Shown one piece after another: positions 5,682 to 6,996 of a stretch of 6,996 bases of DNA. The first letter of the stretch is position 1; the number at the start of each line of letters is the position of its first letter. The DNA comes from Bacteroidales bacterium (GTDB lineage Bacteria > Bacteroidota > Bacteroidia > Bacteroidales > UBA932): the NCBI GenBank assembly GCA_017615445.1, contig JAGAAD010000039.1:1-6996 (forward strand), read 5' to 3'. The position numbers and the translations under genes are program-made. The notes below the pieces were generated by a model. The model was given only the letters and a program-made list of their open reading frames with translations, was not told the DNA's origin and ran no database searches.

Positions 5682-6419
5682 CTATTTGTGTGCTGCGAGA
5701 TACAGTTCGAGGGCTTTCGCCACTGAAGGAGCTTCCGGAGTGGGAGCCTGGAGCTCGATGCTGAGACCGGCTTCGGTGAGGGCTTTCACCACACCCTTGC
5801 CGTAGGAAGCTATCTTCAGCCCTTCCTGCTTGAAGTCCGGGTAGCTTGCGAAGATCGAAGCGACATCGGCTTTGTTGTAAAGCACGACCATGTCGTAGGA
5901 GTGCAGATCAATGCCTTTCAGATCCTGGGAGACGGGCTTTACGAAGTTTGCGGCCGCGTGCTCGATTCCGGCATCTTTGAAAAGGGATTCAAGCTGAGCG
6001 GCGCTCGAAGAGTCGTTCGAGGTCAGCAGGAAACGCTCGCCGGAGTGCTTGTTCCCCACCAGGGCGAACAGCGATTCGGGAGTCCCCGCGCCGTAGAAAA
6101 TCTTACGCTTGCGGTAGACAATGTGCTTCTGCAGATACATCGCCACCAGCTCAGTCGAGCAGAAATACTTCATGGTCTCAGGCACTTTGAAGCGCAGCTC
6201 TTCGGCAAGCTTGAAATAAGCGTCTATCGCGAAGCGCGACGAGAAAGTCACTGCTGTGTAGTCAGCAAGATTGACGTGCTGAGCCCTGAACTCAATCGAG
6301 CTGAGCGGCTCGATCTTGAAGAAGGGGAAAAAGTCGAACTTCACGCCGTATTTCTCTGAAAGAGAATTATACGGAGTGAGGTTTGAGGGGGTATTCTGAG
6401 ATATAAGAATTCTGTCCAT
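5682..6419 (-). CDS. hemD: Uroporphyrinogen-III synthase family protein (HemD-like)
   Basis: A 245-residue protein with the two-lobed HemD plan. The N-terminal half has MDRILISQNTP, SEKYGVKFDFFPF (21-33) and FSSRFAIDAYF (59-69). The second half has the YDMVVLYNKADVASIF segment (175-190) and a closing APTPEAPS (225-232), the typical HemD end. MKYFCSTELVAMYLQKH and RKRKIFYGA resemble the version encoded beside rnpA in Bacteroides. HemD turns hydroxymethylbilane into uroporphyrinogen III, the shared precursor of haem, sirohaem and cobalamin. Sequence conservation in this family is low and active-site residues are not diagnostic, so the exact reaction is inferred. Spacing is 4 bp from the upstream DUF4271-like gene and 4 bp to rnpA, so it is in the operon. 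No other tetrapyrrole gene is nearby. Confidence 0.8.
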   Translation of the reverse strand: MDRILISQNTPSNLTPYNSLSEKYGVKFDFFPFFKIEPLSSIEFRAQHVNLADYTAVTFSSRFAIDAYFKLAEELRFKVPETMKYFCSTELVAMYLQKHIVYRKRKIFYGAGTPESLFALVGNKHSGERFLLTSNDSSSAAQLESLFKDAGIEHAAANFVKPVSQDLKGIDLHSYDMVVLYNKADVASIFASYPDFKQEGLKIASYGKGVVKALTEAGLSIELQAPTPEAPSVAKALELYLAAHK

Positions 6420-6423
6420 AAAA

Positions 6424-6996
6424 TTACGCCACTGTCAAAGCGGCGGCCACAAGTGCGGCGGCCGGGACCGCTTCGAGGGCGCAAAGATACAAAAAACTCG
6501 CCAAAGGATGATATGTCCCGGACAAAATTTCGCCTTCCCTGATCATGGACAGCAGAAGAACGGCTCCCGCCTCAGCGGCGAAGACCCAGACCATGGCGCC
6601 GTCGTCCCAGCCGAAGATGGCCCACAGGCCCACGGTCACCAGCATCACGACCGCGAGCACGATGCAGTAGGTGTACAGCGCCCTGCGGACGGCCAGCCCG
6701 GTCTCGGCGTTCAGCCGGCGGGGCATGGCGATCCACGCCATCAGGCGCTTGAGCACCAGATATCCGAGCATAATCGCCAGCGACACCCACATCCGCCCGC
6801 TGATCAGCCCGAAGCGCTCGGCAATCAGCCACATCGGCAACAGCATGATGATGGTCACCCGGTTGCGGGTTCGGGCGAGCTGGATGCTATGCTCGATTTC
6901 CAAATTCGCCTTCGCACGGACGAGGCAGCGCATCACCGGCGTCCACAGGATGAAGTAGTCGCGCATGAACACGATCAGCAGGACTATCGCCACCAG
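6424..6996 (-). CDS. DUF4271-like integral membrane protein, 5' partial
   Basis: The frame is open to the right window edge, so the start lies outside; 190 residues are visible, ending at TAA 6424-6426. The protein is a multi-pass membrane protein with hydrophobic segments at about the first 10 residues, then around IIMLLPMWLIA, MWVSLAIMLGYLVL, TYCIVLAVVMLVTVGLWAIF, MVWVFAAEAGAVLLLSMI and FLYLCALEAVPAAALVAA. Short charged loops, such as RAKANLEIEHS, separate them. The final FLYLCALE motif and position directly before hemD and rnpA match the DUF4271 family of Bacteroidota. No biochemical function is known for that family to my knowledge. The end of the gene is rich in alanine and GC. It ends 4 bp before hemD, so it probably leads, or lies early in, the operon; the operon promoter is off-window. 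Confidence 0.72.
   Translation of the reverse strand: MVAIVLLIVFMRDYFILWTPVMRCLVRAKANLEIEHSIQLARTRNRVTIIMLLPMWLIAERFGLISGRMWVSLAIMLGYLVLKRLMAWIAMPRRLNAETGLAVRRALYTYCIVLAVVMLVTVGLWAIFGWDDGAMVWVFAAEAGAVLLLSMIREGEILSGTYHPLASFLYLCALEAVPAAALVAAALTVA

Noticed and set aside
1..6996. CRISPR array, tRNA, rRNA, integrase, transposase or phage genes
   Set aside because: No spaced direct repeats, no RNA gene signatures and no such protein motifs were seen on either strand.

Overview
The window looks like an ordinary chromosomal, housekeeping segment of a member of the Bacteroidota, probably an uncultured gut- or rumen-type Bacteroidales. The evidence is gene content and order: split transketolase, a reduced TatA/TatC pair, a Bacteroidales-type HemD-family protein next to rnpA and yidD, and a DUF4271-like membrane protein. 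Shine-Dalgarno sites are almost absent, and one exact TAnnTTTG (-7) promoter-like octamer is present. Coding DNA is GC-rich, while gene starts and the main intergenic gap are more AT-rich. No phage, integrase, transposase, CRISPR, rRNA or tRNA was seen.

Layout. Bases 1-132 (+) are the 3' end of an ABC-transporter ATPase, best matching LolD. Bases 133-341 hold no convincing gene but are unusually rich in short perfect hairpins. They read like a dispersed structured repeat that runs almost up to the next start codon. Bases 342-2136 (+) are the two halves of a split transketolase, one base apart, with a clear AGGAG before the second. Bases 2137-2336 lie between convergent genes and carry two related terminator-like hairpins, then a symmetric 99-bp palindrome made of two inverted 37-bp units.

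From 2337 to the right edge everything is on the minus strand. In transcription order it runs: DUF4271-like membrane protein (cut by the window edge), hemD-family gene, rnpA, yidD, lepA, tatA, tatC. Gaps are 4 and 4 bp, then a 4-bp ATGA overlap, then 21 and 2 bp, then an 8-bp overlap, so these are probably one operon. A candidate internal promoter sits in the only gap larger than a few bases, before lepA. tatA is only 57 codons long and is easily missed.

How the genes fit together. The minus-strand operon mixes tRNA 5' processing (RnpA), translation elongation (LepA/EF4), membrane-protein insertion (YidD) and folded-protein export (TatA, TatC), so much of it serves making proteins and placing them in the envelope. 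The transketolase pair serves the non-oxidative pentose phosphate pathway and is a separate unit. The least explained parts are non-coding: the hairpin-rich leader at 133-341 and the paired inverted units at 2223-2321. One protein oddity is a valine at a normally conserved acidic position near the N-terminus of TatC. I found no clear new multi-gene system.
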